A program made the translations under genes and the position numbers. The notes below the pieces were generated by a model that searched no databases, had not been told where the DNA came from, and worked only from the letters and a program-made list of their open reading frames with translations. A DNA stretch of 64,000 nucleotides from Cellulophaga sp. BC115SP (GTDB lineage: Bacteria > Bacteroidota > Bacteroidia > Cytophagales > Spirosomataceae), in contig NZ_JAAALB010000025.1 in assembly GCF_009905545.1 (NCBI RefSeq), positions 1 to 64,000 of the forward strand, written 5' to 3'. Every line of letters begins with the position of its first letter. The stretch's first letter is position 1. This document shows, piece after piece, positions 15,652 through 24,767 of this stretch.

Positions 15652-17085
15652 ATGTCTAATTCCTCAACGCAAAGTAATCAGTCTGCGCTCTACACGCTGG
15701 TAACAGTGTGGTTCTTTTGGAGTTTTGTAGCTGCTTCAAACGGTATTCTTATCCCACTATTCAAAGACAAATTCGAATTGCAACAATGGCAAGCTCAATT
15801 AGTAGACTTTGCCTTTTACGCTGCTTATTTCGTAGGTTCTATCCTCTATTTTGTGGTTTCTGGCATCATTAAAGGTGATGTGCTCAACAGAATTGGATAC
15901 AAAAATGGTATCATTTATGGCTTGATTATTTCGGCTGTAGGTACAATTTTGTTTTATCCAGCTGCCGAACTAAAATCATTTCCAATTCTACTTTCAGCAC
16001 TATTTATTGTAGGCTTAGGCTTTTCATTACAGCAAACCGCTACCCAGCCATTTATGATTGCTTTGGGTGACCCTGCCACAGGTGCACAACGTATCAACTT
16101 GGGAGGAGCTGTAAATAACCTTGGTGGTACCATTGGACCAGCTTTGATTAGCTATGCTATCTTTGGTTCGATTTCGGCTGACGCTGCCAAAAATGCTTCG
16201 ATTGATTCGGTAAAAGCTCCTTACTTGATATTAGGAGTTGTATTTGCCTTATTCGCAGTATTTTTCAAACTATCAAAACTTCCACGTATCACTAATGACG
16301 AAGACGTAGAAATTGGGACAGGTGCCTTGAAATATCCGCAATTGTTGTTGGGTATGTCGGCTATCTTCGTATACGTAGGCGTTGAGGTGACTATTGGTAG
16401 TAACTTGGGTGAATATTTGAAAGTAACCGAAAACTTAGAGTCTTCGCAAATTGCTAAATACGTATCTCTTTTCTGGGGAAGTATGATGGTAGGTCGCTGG
16501 ACTGCTTCAATCGGAAACTTTAATTTTAGCCAAAGCACTCAAACGATTCTAAAAGTAATCGTTCCGTTCGTCGCATTTGCCATTGTGTTAGGAGTAAATG
16601 CCTTAGGTGGTAGTGCTGTTCAAGACTTATTACCTTATGGTTTTTGTGTTGTTATGATGATTGCAGCATTCTTTGCTAGTCAAGAAAAACCAGTAAAAAC
16701 GTTGTTGATTTACACAGCTTGTGGCGCATTAACATCGTTATTAGGTGTAATTTTTACAGGAAAAATTGCTTTGTTCTTATTGATTAGCGGAGGTTTATTC
16801 TGTTCAGTATTGTGGCCTTCGATTTTCTCATTGGGTACTGCTGGTTTGGGTAAATACACTAACCAAGGTGCAGCCTTCTTGATTATGATGATTTTGGGTG
16901 GTGCCGTTATTCCTGTTGTTCAAGGTATTCTAGCAGATAGCATTGGTATCCAGTTATCATATTTGTTGGCGGTAGCTTGTTTTGGTTACTTATTCTTCTT
17001 TGGTATTCGCGTTCAAGCCGTATTGCGCAAACAGAATATCGACTTTGATAAAGAAGTAGTCAAAAACACAGGTAAAGGACACTAG
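15652..17085 (+). CDS. FucP-like MFS sugar transporter
   Basis: The 477-residue inner-membrane permease of the major facilitator superfamily has about twelve helices and belongs to the fucose/glucose-galactose proton symporter group. The opening FFWSFVAASNGILIPLFKDKFELQQWQAQLVDFAFYAAYFVGSI and the later INLGGAVNNLGGTIGPALI and FLIMMILGGAVIPVVQGILAD match that group. The sugar cannot be assigned, since no sugar-catabolic gene is next to it. It appears to be a single-gene unit. Confidence 0.9.
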   Translation: MSNSSTQSNQSALYTLVTVWFFWSFVAASNGILIPLFKDKFELQQWQAQLVDFAFYAAYFVGSILYFVVSGIIKGDVLNRIGYKNGIIYGLIISAVGTILFYPAAELKSFPILLSALFIVGLGFSLQQTATQPFMIALGDPATGAQRINLGGAVNNLGGTIGPALISYAIFGSISADAAKNASIDSVKAPYLILGVVFALFAVFFKLSKLPRITNDEDVEIGTGALKYPQLLLGMSAIFVYVGVEVTIGSNLGEYLKVTENLESSQIAKYVSLFWGSMMVGRWTASIGNFNFSQSTQTILKVIVPFVAFAIVLGVNALGGSAVQDLLPYGFCVVMMIAAFFASQEKPVKTLLIYTACGALTSLLGVIFTGKIALFLLISGGLFCSVLWPSIFSLGTAGLGKYTNQGAAFLIMMILGGAVIPVVQGILADSIGIQLSYLLAVACFGYLFFFGIRVQAVLRKQNIDFDKEVVKNTGKGH

Positions 17086-17246
17086 GTATTAATGTAGAAT
17101 TATGAGTTGTGAATTGTGAATGTAAAATTTTAATTATCAATATCTTACATTTAAAATTGATTAAATATAATTTTGCGAGATAACTTGGTTTTAAACAGAA
17201 GTGTTACATAGAATTATATTTATTAACTCATCGCCAAATATTCCTC

Positions 17247-18032
17247 ATGATGTTGAATTATCATAAAATAGGAAATGGCCCTAAAATCCTGCTCGCATTC
17301 CACGGAATCGGGCAGGATTTTTCGTGTTTCATGACCTTTGCTCAAACTTTTGCAGATAGATATACAACCTATCTTTTCGACCTGCCTTTTCATGGAAGCA
17401 ATATCCATCAAACACCGTTTATGGTGACAAAGCAGCTGTGGAAAGATAGTCTAGTTCAATTTTTTGAAAATGAAAATATTCAAGAATTTGATGTAATAGG
17501 TTTTAGCATAGGGGGGCGTTTTGTGCTAGCTACTTTTGAAGCATTTGCTGAAAAAATAAATCAAGTACTGCTTTTAGCACCAGATGGTATAAAAGTAAAC
17601 CCTTTGTATCGACTGGCTACAGGAAGTAAATTGGGGAGATGGGGCTTTAGACGAGTCATTGCACATCAGCCAACTTTTTTGAAAATGGGTAATTCTCTTC
17701 AAAAATTGGGAATAGTATCTAAAAGTACGGTTCGTATGGCCGATTTTATGTTAGGTACGCCACTCAAACAAAAGCAAATTTACCATGCTTGGGTAGGATT
17801 TAAAGAGCTACAATTTGACATCCCTAAGTTGACACAACTTGCACAAAGGTTTCAGACCAAGTTTAGCTTTTTTGTAGGAAAGTATGATCAAATACTTCCT
17901 CCTAAACAAATTTTACCCTTAAGTAAATATCTACAGAAACAACAAACTATTGTGCTTGATACAGGCCATACCAAATTGGTTGACAAGGTTGTAGCCTATT
18001 TAAAGAAAGAAGGTTTTTCTTCAAAAAACTGA
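17247..18032 (+). CDS. Alpha/beta hydrolase
   Basis: The 261-residue alpha/beta-fold hydrolase shows an oxyanion-hole motif AFHGIGQD (17-24), nucleophile elbow GFSIGG (S87), probable acid D214 in VGKYDQILP and base H241 in DTGHTKL. The catalytic triad therefore looks complete. It has no signal peptide. The gene lies 101 bases upstream of a type III polyketide synthase on the same strand, so it may act on that enzyme's product or substrate; this is inference. The precise reaction is unknown. Confidence 0.88.
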   Translation: MMLNYHKIGNGPKILLAFHGIGQDFSCFMTFAQTFADRYTTYLFDLPFHGSNIHQTPFMVTKQLWKDSLVQFFENENIQEFDVIGFSIGGRFVLATFEAFAEKINQVLLLAPDGIKVNPLYRLATGSKLGRWGFRRVIAHQPTFLKMGNSLQKLGIVSKSTVRMADFMLGTPLKQKQIYHAWVGFKELQFDIPKLTQLAQRFQTKFSFFVGKYDQILPPKQILPLSKYLQKQQTIVLDTGHTKLVDKVVAYLKKEGFSSKN

Positions 18033-18133
18033 ACAATTGTGTTGATATAATCGTATATAGAATGATTAAGTAACTATACCCAATAAGTCTACTTTAATCT
18101 ACAAAGGTAATTCACACATTATACCGAAAATCT

Positions 18134-19216
18134 ATGAGCTATATTACTGCCATCGGAACAGCAGTTCCTTCTAATCGTTTTGCACAACTCGAAATCGCTG
18201 ATTTCATGGCACGGTCATTAGAGTTGGACGAAATAGAAAAGCGTAAGCTCATAGCGCTTTATAGAAGTACCAAAATCCAATATCGTCACTCTGTTTTACC
18301 AGATTATGGTCTTCCTGTTGAATCTTATCAATTTTATCCTCATGCTCAAAATTTAGAACCATTCCCTTCGGTCGCACATCGCATGCAGGTCTATAAGCAA
18401 ACCGCTCTACCACTTTGTGTGGAGGCTACGAAAGGCTTATCTCTTGAGGGGATTACTCATCTAATCACAGTAAGTTGTACAGGTATGTATGCTCCTGGGT
18501 TAGATATTGAGTTAGTACAAGCCTTGAGGTTACCAACCTATACGAAAAGAACTGCCATTAATTTCATGGGTTGCTATGGTGCTTTTAATGGCTTGAAAGT
18601 CGCTAATGATATATGTCTAGCCAATCCTGATGCCAAAGTTTTACTAGTTAGTGTCGAGCTGTGTACGCTTCATTTTCAGAAGAAAAAAGATGTAGATTTT
18701 TTACTTTCCAATGCACTATTCTCTGATGGAGCAGCAGCCGTGATTATTGAACCTAAGGCTCCTCATGAAAAGGTTTTGAAACTAGAATCTTTTTATTGTG
18801 ACTTATTCATTGAAGGACAGTCAGATATGGCGTGGCACATTGCTGATTTTGGCTTTGAAATGACCTTAACTTCTTATGTTCCTCAATTAATAAAAAATGG
18901 TATCAATCAGTTAGTAGAGAACCTTCTGAAAGCGAACGGCACCCGCCGGGATGAAATACAATATTATGCCATTCATCCGGGGGGAAGAGCAATCTTGGAG
19001 TCCGTAGAGCTAGCGTTAGGGATAAGTTCATTGGATAATCAATATGCTTATGAGGTCTTACGGGATTATGGTAATATGTCTTCCACCACAATCCTCTTTG
19101 TGTTAAATAAGATTTTAGGGCAGGTAAATGAAGAAAATAAAGGCTGTAGAATTTTAAGTTGTGCTTTTGGTCCAGGATTGACAGTAGAGTCTTTAATAGC
19201 AAAAATGGGCGTTTAG
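18134..19216 (+). CDS. Type III polyketide synthase (chalcone-synthase family)
   Basis: The 360-residue thiolase-fold enzyme extends an acyl-CoA starter with malonyl-CoA and cyclises the chain, usually to a pyrone, resorcinol or phloroglucinol. All three catalytic residues are present in family context: C147 in NFMGCYGAFNG, H281 in YAIHPGGRAI and N314 in DYGNMSSTT. It is the only polyketide gene here; the methyltransferase and flavin oxidoreductase often next to bacterial homologues are absent. The alpha/beta hydrolase just upstream may be its partner. The product cannot be predicted from sequence. Confidence 0.93.
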   Translation: MSYITAIGTAVPSNRFAQLEIADFMARSLELDEIEKRKLIALYRSTKIQYRHSVLPDYGLPVESYQFYPHAQNLEPFPSVAHRMQVYKQTALPLCVEATKGLSLEGITHLITVSCTGMYAPGLDIELVQALRLPTYTKRTAINFMGCYGAFNGLKVANDICLANPDAKVLLVSVELCTLHFQKKKDVDFLLSNALFSDGAAAVIIEPKAPHEKVLKLESFYCDLFIEGQSDMAWHIADFGFEMTLTSYVPQLIKNGINQLVENLLKANGTRRDEIQYYAIHPGGRAILESVELALGISSLDNQYAYEVLRDYGNMSSTTILFVLNKILGQVNEENKGCRILSCAFGPGLTVESLIAKMGV

Positions 19217-19288
19217 ATATGTTTTTCATCGATTATAAAACATTCACATCTTAACTTCATCTAGTAACCAAAAAAGATTAGTTTTGCT

Positions 19289-19316
19289 ATAGATTCATAG
19301 ATTTCTATGAGTCTAT
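19289..19316 (+). terminator. Hairpin after the polyketide synthase
   Basis: ATAGATTCATAGA pairs with TCTATGAGTCTAT (12 of 13 bases) around a two-base loop. The T run is short (TTT), so termination is likely but not certain. Confidence 0.5.
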
Positions 19317-19846
19317 TTAGGAGCTCAATTATAATATTTGTCTTTTTCAATTACCGCCCCTCTTCTTAAGACAACCGCCGTCGAAATATATTGAATATCC
19401 TACTATGAATCATCTATGCAACTCTGATGTGAGTTATTGATGTGCTATAAGTAGTTTGATTATTAAACACAGGCAGGGGTTGTTTTTCCCAAGCTGATTT
19501 TCTTGAAACTTTCAACATTTAGCTTATCGCTAATATGTTTATTTCATGGGCTAGTTAAGTAGTTTACTGTCCATATCTAAGTTGATGTCATTATTTCATG
19601 CATCTTACGATTAAAGAGCCTTTACCAATTCGTCCTAAGTAATTAAATCAGTCTAATGTGCATAACTTGTTATTCAAGTTATAACTTAGTCAAAAGTTTA
19701 AAAGTAAAACAGTTTGTCTTTTAAGACTTCTTAGACTTTGTCAATAACAAGTTATGCATATTATTTAGTAGGTTCCTCTCAATTCTCCTCACAACAAATA
19801 TCACGGATTCCTAATACGACAGGTCTTTACCAATCAAAAAAATTCT
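19317..19846. other. Gene-free region with a 16-bp perfect inverted repeat
   Basis: No convincing gene in about 530 bases. TGCATAACTTGTTATT (19659-19674) recurs as AATAACAAGTTATGCA (19743-19758), with 68 bases between. Inside lies the palindrome AAGTTATAACTT. The whole can fold as one long stem-loop about 90 bases upstream of the psd promoter. Confidence 0.5.
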
Positions 19847-19854
19847 TACCTTTG
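19847..19854 (+). promoter_or_regulatory. Putative -7 element of psd
   Basis: TACCTTTG is a perfect TAnnTTTG box 28 bases before the psd start codon. No TTTG lies at the right distance upstream, so the -33 contact is weak. Confidence 0.5.
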
Positions 19855-19882
19855 CAGAAACCATATTTCCCTAAAGCAAAGT

Positions 19883-20542
19883 ATGACAATTCACAAAGAA
19901 GGTACAGGTACCATTTTGGTAACAGTTGTTTTTTTGGCTGTACTGAATTCAGCTGTTTATTATTTCTTTCCAGACAATGATCTAATTCGTAAGATTGCGG
20001 TAGTTTTTAGCGTCTTATTTTCAATCATTATCTTACAGTTTTTTAGAGTTCCTAAAAGAGTAACTGTAAAGAATCCAAAGCATATCATCGCACCGGCAGA
20101 TGGGAAGGTTGTGGTAATTGAAGAAGTAGAAGAACCTGAATACTTCAAAGGTCGTCGTCGCCAGATTTCGATTTTCATGTCTCCAGTGAATGTGCATATC
20201 AATTTTAACCCACTTTCAGGGATTGTTTCTTTCTTTAAATATCATCCTGGAAAGTATTTGGTAGCTTGGCATCCAAAAGCAAGTACTGAAAATGAACGTA
20301 CCACTATTGTTGTTCGTCATGAAAGTGGTACAGAGGTAATGTTCCGCCAGATTGCAGGTGCTTTAGCAAGACGTATTTGTTGGTATGTAGAGGAAGGAAA
20401 GCAAGTAGAACAAGGTTCTGAATTTGGCTTTATCAAATTTGGCTCTCGTGTTGATATCTTTTTGCCATTAGATGCAAAAGTATTAGTTAACCTTGATGAC
20501 CGTCCAGTAGGCGGAGAAACAGTAATTGCTGAATTAGCTTAA
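19883..20542 (+). CDS. psd: Phosphatidylserine decarboxylase (short type)
   Basis: The 219-residue enzyme makes phosphatidylethanolamine from phosphatidylserine at the inner membrane. Two N-terminal hydrophobic segments (about 9-29 and 36-54) anchor it. APADGKVVVIEE (70-81) and FMSPVNVHINFNPLSG (98-113) are family motifs. The self-cleavage and pyruvoyl site is FGSRVD, with G187-S188. Length fits the short, archaeal-like class found in Bacteroidota. The gene is monocistronic, with its own -7 box upstream and a strong terminator at 20562-20599. Phosphatidylserine synthase is not in the window. Confidence 0.93.
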   Translation: MTIHKEGTGTILVTVVFLAVLNSAVYYFFPDNDLIRKIAVVFSVLFSIIILQFFRVPKRVTVKNPKHIIAPADGKVVVIEEVEEPEYFKGRRRQISIFMSPVNVHINFNPLSGIVSFFKYHPGKYLVAWHPKASTENERTTIVVRHESGTEVMFRQIAGALARRICWYVEEGKQVEQGSEFGFIKFGSRVDIFLPLDAKVLVNLDDRPVGGETVIAELA

Positions 20543-20561
20543 TAATCAGAATTTTATATAT

Positions 20562-20599
20562 AAAAAAGCCTTTGCAATAGATTTGCAAAGGCTTTTTTT
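20562..20599 (+). terminator. Rho-independent terminator after psd
   Basis: AAGCCTTTGCAA and TTTGCAAAGGCTT form a strong stem with a short loop and seven T residues; the A run on the other side could also work leftward. Confidence 0.9.
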
Positions 20600-20789
20600 A
20601 TTGTGTTATAAACATTTTATTGGATTTCTACGTTATATAGTTTGTGAATTTAATAATAAAAAATTGTAAAATTTTAACAAAATTAATTTGTATGCTTTGC
20701 TAAAAGAAATTACCTTTATATCACTTAAATCAAAAATTAACCACTTAAAGTACAATAAAATCGTTTACAACCATTAAAATCTAAAAGTT

Positions 20790-20975
20790 ATGAAAAAGGT
20801 AAATCAATTTATGCTTCTACAATGGCTTGTGTTTTTACCATTAATACTTCCATTGAGTATCGCATCCGGAATTTTGCAAGGAGTCAAACAAGCAGTGTCA
20901 AGTCTGATACTACAAATTTGGTCCGATGTGTCGTCACCGATTATTCATGAAGAAAACCCAGATTTTTTTGCTTAA
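20790..20975 (+). CDS. Small membrane protein of unknown function
   Basis: A possible 61-residue protein with one long hydrophobic segment (about 8-30) and a polar tail ending NPDFFA. It starts after an A-rich stretch (AAAATCTAAAAGTT) of the kind used for initiation in this phylum. Its last 35 bases overlap the 3' end of the convergent pseudouridine synthase gene. No family is recognised, and short ORFs of this size can arise by chance. Confidence 0.45.
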   Translation: MKKVNQFMLLQWLVFLPLILPLSIASGILQGVKQAVSSLILQIWSDVSSPIIHEENPDFFA

Positions 20976-21666
20976 TATCCTCAGGGTCTAATTCTAAGAA
21001 CTCTTCCCAGAATGGAATCGGAGGTACAGCAGCCTTACAAATAATAGGCTCTTTTTTGATAGGATGGGTAAAATAGAGACGACGTGCATGTAAGTTAATA
21101 CTGCCATCAGCGTTTGGTCTATCGTAACCATATTTAAGGTCACCTCTGATTGGGCACCCCATGCTTGCTAGTTGTACTCGAATTTGATGTGGACGTCCTG
21201 AGATTGGCTCAACTTCAAGTAAATAATGTTTATTAATCGTACCTAAAACTTTATAATATAGTTCAGCTTTTTGAGAACCATTGACTTCGGTATCGTGAGC
21301 TGTTACCACATTACGCTTTTCATCTTTAACCAGCCAGTGAGTAAGTTTACCTTTCTCATTGGCTGGTTTTTTTCTTACTACAGCCCAATAGGTCTTTTGA
21401 ATTTCACGTTTACGGAAAACTTCCATCATACGCTCCAAACCTTTTGAGGTACGTGCAAAAATAACCAATCCACTTACAGGACGGTCTAGTCTATGAACTG
21501 GATGTAAGAAAACATCACCAGGTTTATCATATTTCTTTTTGATATATTCTTTTACAGCATCTGTAAGTGTACGGTCGCCAGTAGAGTCTCCTTGTACGAG
21601 AATCCCAGCTCTTTTGCTTACAATGATGATATGATTATCCTCGTAAACTACATGGAAATCTTTCAT
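20941..21666 (-). CDS. RluA-family RNA pseudouridine synthase
   Basis: The 241-residue enzyme isomerises uridine to pseudouridine in rRNA or tRNA. HRLDRPVSG (58-66) contains the catalytic aspartate D61, and SGRPHQIRVQLASMGCPIRGDLKYG is the second family signature. There is no S4 domain at the N-terminus, so it is of the short RluA/RluC-like or TruC-like type; its target site is not determinable. It lies 38 bases downstream of panB and is probably cotranscribed. Its 3' end overlaps the small convergent gene. Confidence 0.92.
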   Translation of the reverse strand: MKDFHVVYEDNHIIIVSKRAGILVQGDSTGDRTLTDAVKEYIKKKYDKPGDVFLHPVHRLDRPVSGLVIFARTSKGLERMMEVFRKREIQKTYWAVVRKKPANEKGKLTHWLVKDEKRNVVTAHDTEVNGSQKAELYYKVLGTINKHYLLEVEPISGRPHQIRVQLASMGCPIRGDLKYGYDRPNADGSINLHARRLYFTHPIKKEPIICKAAVPPIPFWEEFLELDPEDIKQKNLGFLHE

Positions 21667-21704
21667 AATAATAATTGATTAATAGGAGCGTTAGCTCCTG
21701 AAGA

Positions 21705-22520
21705 TTAATAACTTTCTTTGGCATTAGGGAAGTCGACGGCTTTGACATCTGCTACGTATTGCCCTATGGCTTCGTGCATAATAGTATCTAAGTCGGCATA
21801 TCTTCTCAAAAAGCGCGGTTTAAATTCCTTATTGATACCGAGCATATCGTGTACCACCAGAATTTGACCATCGGCATCAGGACCTGCTCCAATACCTACA
21901 GTTGGAATAGTGAGTTGTTCAGACACTTTTTTAGTAAGTGCCGCAGGAATTTTTTCAAGAACAACACTAAATGCTCCACATTGCTCAAGCATCTTAGCGT
22001 CTTCGATGAGTTTAGTGGCTTCATCATCTTCTTTGGCACGTACAGAGTAAGTACCAAATTTGTAAATAGATTGTGGGGTTAATCCCAAGTGCCCCATTAC
22101 TGGAATACCCGCACTTAGCACACGAATAATCGATTCTTTGATTTCTGCACCACCCTCCATTTTAACAGCATGCGCTCCCGATTCCTTCATTATTCGAATA
22201 GCCGAACGAAGTGCTTCCGAAGAATTTCCTTGGTAAGAGCCAAAGGGAATGTCAACAACTACAAGTGCTCTTTTAACACCTTTGACAACCGATGAGGCAT
22301 GGTAAATCATTTGGTCGAGGGTAATAGGGAGCGTTGTTTCGTGTCCTGCCATTACATTGGAGGCTGAATCTCCAACCAAAATAAGGTCAACACCTGCAGC
22401 ATCGACAATACGAGCCATCGAGTAATCGTAGGCAGTCAAACAACTAATTTTTTCACCACGATTTTTCATTTCTTGCAAAATGTGGGTGGTGATTCTCTTA
22501 ATTTCACTATGTACAGACAT
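21705..22520 (-). CDS. panB: 3-methyl-2-oxobutanoate hydroxymethyltransferase
   Basis: The 271-residue enzyme makes ketopantoate from ketoisovalerate and methylene-tetrahydrofolate, the first committed step to pantothenate and CoA. Family motifs are present: [41 protein letters not shown], the metal-binding aspartates in [11 protein letters not shown], and AVKMEGG with the catalytic-region glutamate. GHLGLTPQS is also conserved. Length matches the family. No other pantothenate gene is adjacent; the next gene in the unit is the pseudouridine synthase. Confidence 0.96.
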   Translation of the reverse strand: MSVHSEIKRITTHILQEMKNRGEKISCLTAYDYSMARIVDAAGVDLILVGDSASNVMAGHETTLPITLDQMIYHASSVVKGVKRALVVVDIPFGSYQGNSSEALRSAIRIMKESGAHAVKMEGGAEIKESIIRVLSAGIPVMGHLGLTPQSIYKFGTYSVRAKEDDEATKLIEDAKMLEQCGAFSVVLEKIPAALTKKVSEQLTIPTVGIGAGPDADGQILVVHDMLGINKEFKPRFLRRYADLDTIMHEAIGQYVADVKAVDFPNAKESY

Positions 22521-22804
22521 GGTAGTTCTATCTAACGAATGGTACTTATTTCAAAATTGAGACCAAGAATTGATGAAATAACAAAAAATTAATCATTGTA
22601 AAACAAATGATTAATTATACGAATAAGAAATTCTTCTTAAAAACCGTTTATTGAGCGGTATTCAATATTAAATAATGAGACGTATCTTTGCTTGTAAAAT
22701 TTCAATTGTGCAAATTTACAGGATTCTTGTCAAAAAACTCTAGCAGAGGGTTTGATAATCCAATGTTTAGCAATTTGGCAATATGACTTTTTTACTTTAT
22801 ATTG
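22521..22804. other. Divergent intergenic region panB / outer-membrane gene
   Basis: AT-rich and without a gene. No clear minus-strand promoter for panB was found. The rightward promoter lies at its right end. Confidence 0.4.
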
Positions 22805-22836
22805 TTTCTGTTAGTGACTTTTTGGCTATATTTTTG
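22805..22836 (+). promoter_or_regulatory. Promoter of the outer-membrane/FN3 gene
   Basis: TTTC (22805-22808), 20 bases, TATTTTTG (22829-22836): a perfect -7 box and one mismatch at -33. It gives a leader of about 50 bases. Confidence 0.55.
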
Positions 22837-22892
22837 TCTAAACTAAAGCATTATCAGTAAATCCTATATTAATAATTATAAAACAAGCAGTT

Positions 22893-24632
22893 ATGAAACA
22901 AAGTTTTTCAACATCCAGTTTCGCTGTCAATGTTTCTAAGCGACTGTCTATGGGGGTTATTTCATGCCTTTTAGCTAGTCAAGTAGCAACTGCACAGACC
23001 GAAAGCAAGCCGTCGATTGTTAGTTCAGTGACAGAAAGTGGAATTACTACTACTACCTACTCTAATGGTAAAATTGTAAAATCAGTAGCAGATGGTTATC
23101 ATCTTGATACTGCTTTTTATAAAAATAGTAATGTAGTTCTTTCTACTAAACAAAAGCAATATTGGAAAATTACTGATCGTATAGGTATTGCAACTCCGTT
23201 CTGTAAAGAGGGTGAAGATATTACCATGTTCCTTAAGCCAGGTGCATATAACTATTTAACAGTTAATCATTTCTGGGGAAAGGTTGGTTTTGGTATCCTT
23301 GGTGGTTATCAGAATTTTGGTGTTAGTGATGACTACAAAGGTCCGCAAGGTTTGATTGCTCGTAATGCTGCAACAAGAGGTATTCCTACAAGCGCCTTAA
23401 ACTATGATAAAATAGGTAGCTATGAAGACTTCCTTTTAATGATTGGACCAGCTGTATCTTTGCCATTAGGAACAAAATTCTCACTAGATATCGATGCAAA
23501 AGGAGGTTTAATGAATACTTCTGCTCCTCGTTTTGGTGCTACAATGCCTGCAAATTTAGGAGTAGATCAGATAATATTTCGTTTAACTCCATCAGCATCA
23601 AAAAATCAGTTGGGCGGAGTTTTAAGTGTTGATTTATTGTATAATTTGTCAAAAAATTGGTCGCTAGGATTAAATGCAGTTGGATTTGTGACAAAAACTC
23701 CATTTACGACAATAGGTCAAGATGCTGCTCCTGGTAATATATTGTTGACAAAAGAAGATGTTAGAACTCATGGTGGTTGTAACTTTGGTTTGGCATTAGC
23801 GCACACATTTGGCGCTTGCAGTGCTCAAACAGTTTATGAATTGTTGCCTCCTCCTCCAGCTCCAGTAGTTTGTGCCGTTCCAACACTTGAATCTGAAAGT
23901 GGAAGAATGTATGACTATGGTTCGACTGAAAAACCTACTTTCCGTTGGAAAAGTACTTCTGGTACTCCAGAAAACGAAGAGTATATTTTCAAGTTGTATA
24001 AAGCTGATGGTTCAGGTATTCCAGTGTACCAGCAAACTACTAAGTCTACAACGTTAAATTTACCTAATAATGTTTCGCTTGTAAACGGTGATGAGTGTAG
24101 CTTCTATTACTATACAATTCAATCAAGCGTACAAGGTAAGTGTTTGTCTGAAGCTAATGCAGCTAGTTTTGGTTACAAAGCAAAACCTGCTCCAATAGCT
24201 CCAGTTGCAAAAACAGAAGATCAATATATCTTTAAAATCTTCGGTGGTTCAACTGCTACTAAATACTTCGGAACAGGTAAGCCAGTGCGTAAGCCTCGCA
24301 AGATTGCTAAAGCTGCGGCTCCAGCTACAGTAACAGCTGCTCCTGCTAAAAAACTTATTCCAAGACGTAAAAAAGCTAGTGCTGGAACAGCTACAGGTGT
24401 GAAAAAATACAGTACAGTGGTTAACTACGAAAACGTAGCTACCAATCCAAATATCAAATGGCCAGAAGACCTTCCACTTCCTAAATCGCCAGCGGTTTAT
24501 GAATACGAAGTTCAACGTTTGAGTGCGGGTGATTGTAAGCCAACTGGACAAGTAGCGAAATATAAATTCTATATTGATCCTAAGAAACCAAATGATATCA
24601 GAATTATTCCTGATTCTCCAAAAAGAAAATAG
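22893..24632 (+). CDS. Outer-membrane protein with FN3-like and basic Ala/Pro-rich regions
   Basis: A 579-residue exported protein of unknown function. It has a signal peptide to about 35 and a beta-strand-rich region (about 60-310) that looks like a small outer-membrane barrel. A PPPPAP hinge (319-324) follows, then a domain resembling fibronectin type III (about 330-430; TFRWKSTSG...EEYIFKLYKADG). A strongly basic Ala/Pro/Lys linker lies at about 461-502, and a final beta-rich piece contains YEYEVQRLSAGDCKPTG. The FN3-like wording resembles the N-terminal part of the 2253-residue protein at 29.5-36.2 kb. Peptidoglycan or surface-polymer binding by the basic linker is a guess. A terminator follows. 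Confidence 0.75.
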   Translation: MKQSFSTSSFAVNVSKRLSMGVISCLLASQVATAQTESKPSIVSSVTESGITTTTYSNGKIVKSVADGYHLDTAFYKNSNVVLSTKQKQYWKITDRIGIATPFCKEGEDITMFLKPGAYNYLTVNHFWGKVGFGILGGYQNFGVSDDYKGPQGLIARNAATRGIPTSALNYDKIGSYEDFLLMIGPAVSLPLGTKFSLDIDAKGGLMNTSAPRFGATMPANLGVDQIIFRLTPSASKNQLGGVLSVDLLYNLSKNWSLGLNAVGFVTKTPFTTIGQDAAPGNILLTKEDVRTHGGCNFGLALAHTFGACSAQTVYELLPPPPAPVVCAVPTLESESGRMYDYGSTEKPTFRWKSTSGTPENEEYIFKLYKADGSGIPVYQQTTKSTTLNLPNNVSLVNGDECSFYYYTIQSSVQGKCLSEANAASFGYKAKPAPIAPVAKTEDQYIFKIFGGSTATKYFGTGKPVRKPRKIAKAAAPATVTAAPAKKLIPRRKKASAGTATGVKKYSTVVNYENVATNPNIKWPEDLPLPKSPAVYEYEVQRLSAGDCKPTGQVAKYKFYIDPKKPNDIRIIPDSPKRK

Positions 24633-24650
24633 TTTCTAAGGATTATTATT

Positions 24651-24689
24651 AAAGCCTCTGATTGAAAAATCAGGGGCTTTTTATTTTTT
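24651..24689 (+). terminator. Terminator after the outer-membrane/FN3 gene
   Basis: AAAGCCTCTGATT pairs with AATCAGGGGCTTT around a GAAA loop, followed by TTATTTTTT. Confidence 0.9.
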
Positions 24690-24726
24690 ATGCGTTACAA
24701 CCTTTTTACGGTTAATAATATCTTTA

Positions 24727-24756
24727 ATAGGGAATAGGGAATAGGGAATAGGGAAT
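24727..24756. repeat. Heptamer tandem repeat TAGGGAA x4
   Basis: Four uninterrupted copies of the 7-base unit GGGAATA follow the terminator. It has the same period and TAGG start as the arrays at 1-21 (reverse strand) and 11396-11416. Confidence 0.85.
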
Positions 24757-24767
24757 GTAACGAAGGT

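Noticed and set aside
19738-19980. 80-residue ORF upstream of and overlapping psd
   Set aside because: It overlaps the psd start in another frame, crosses the inverted repeat and -7 box, and has no protein-like features.
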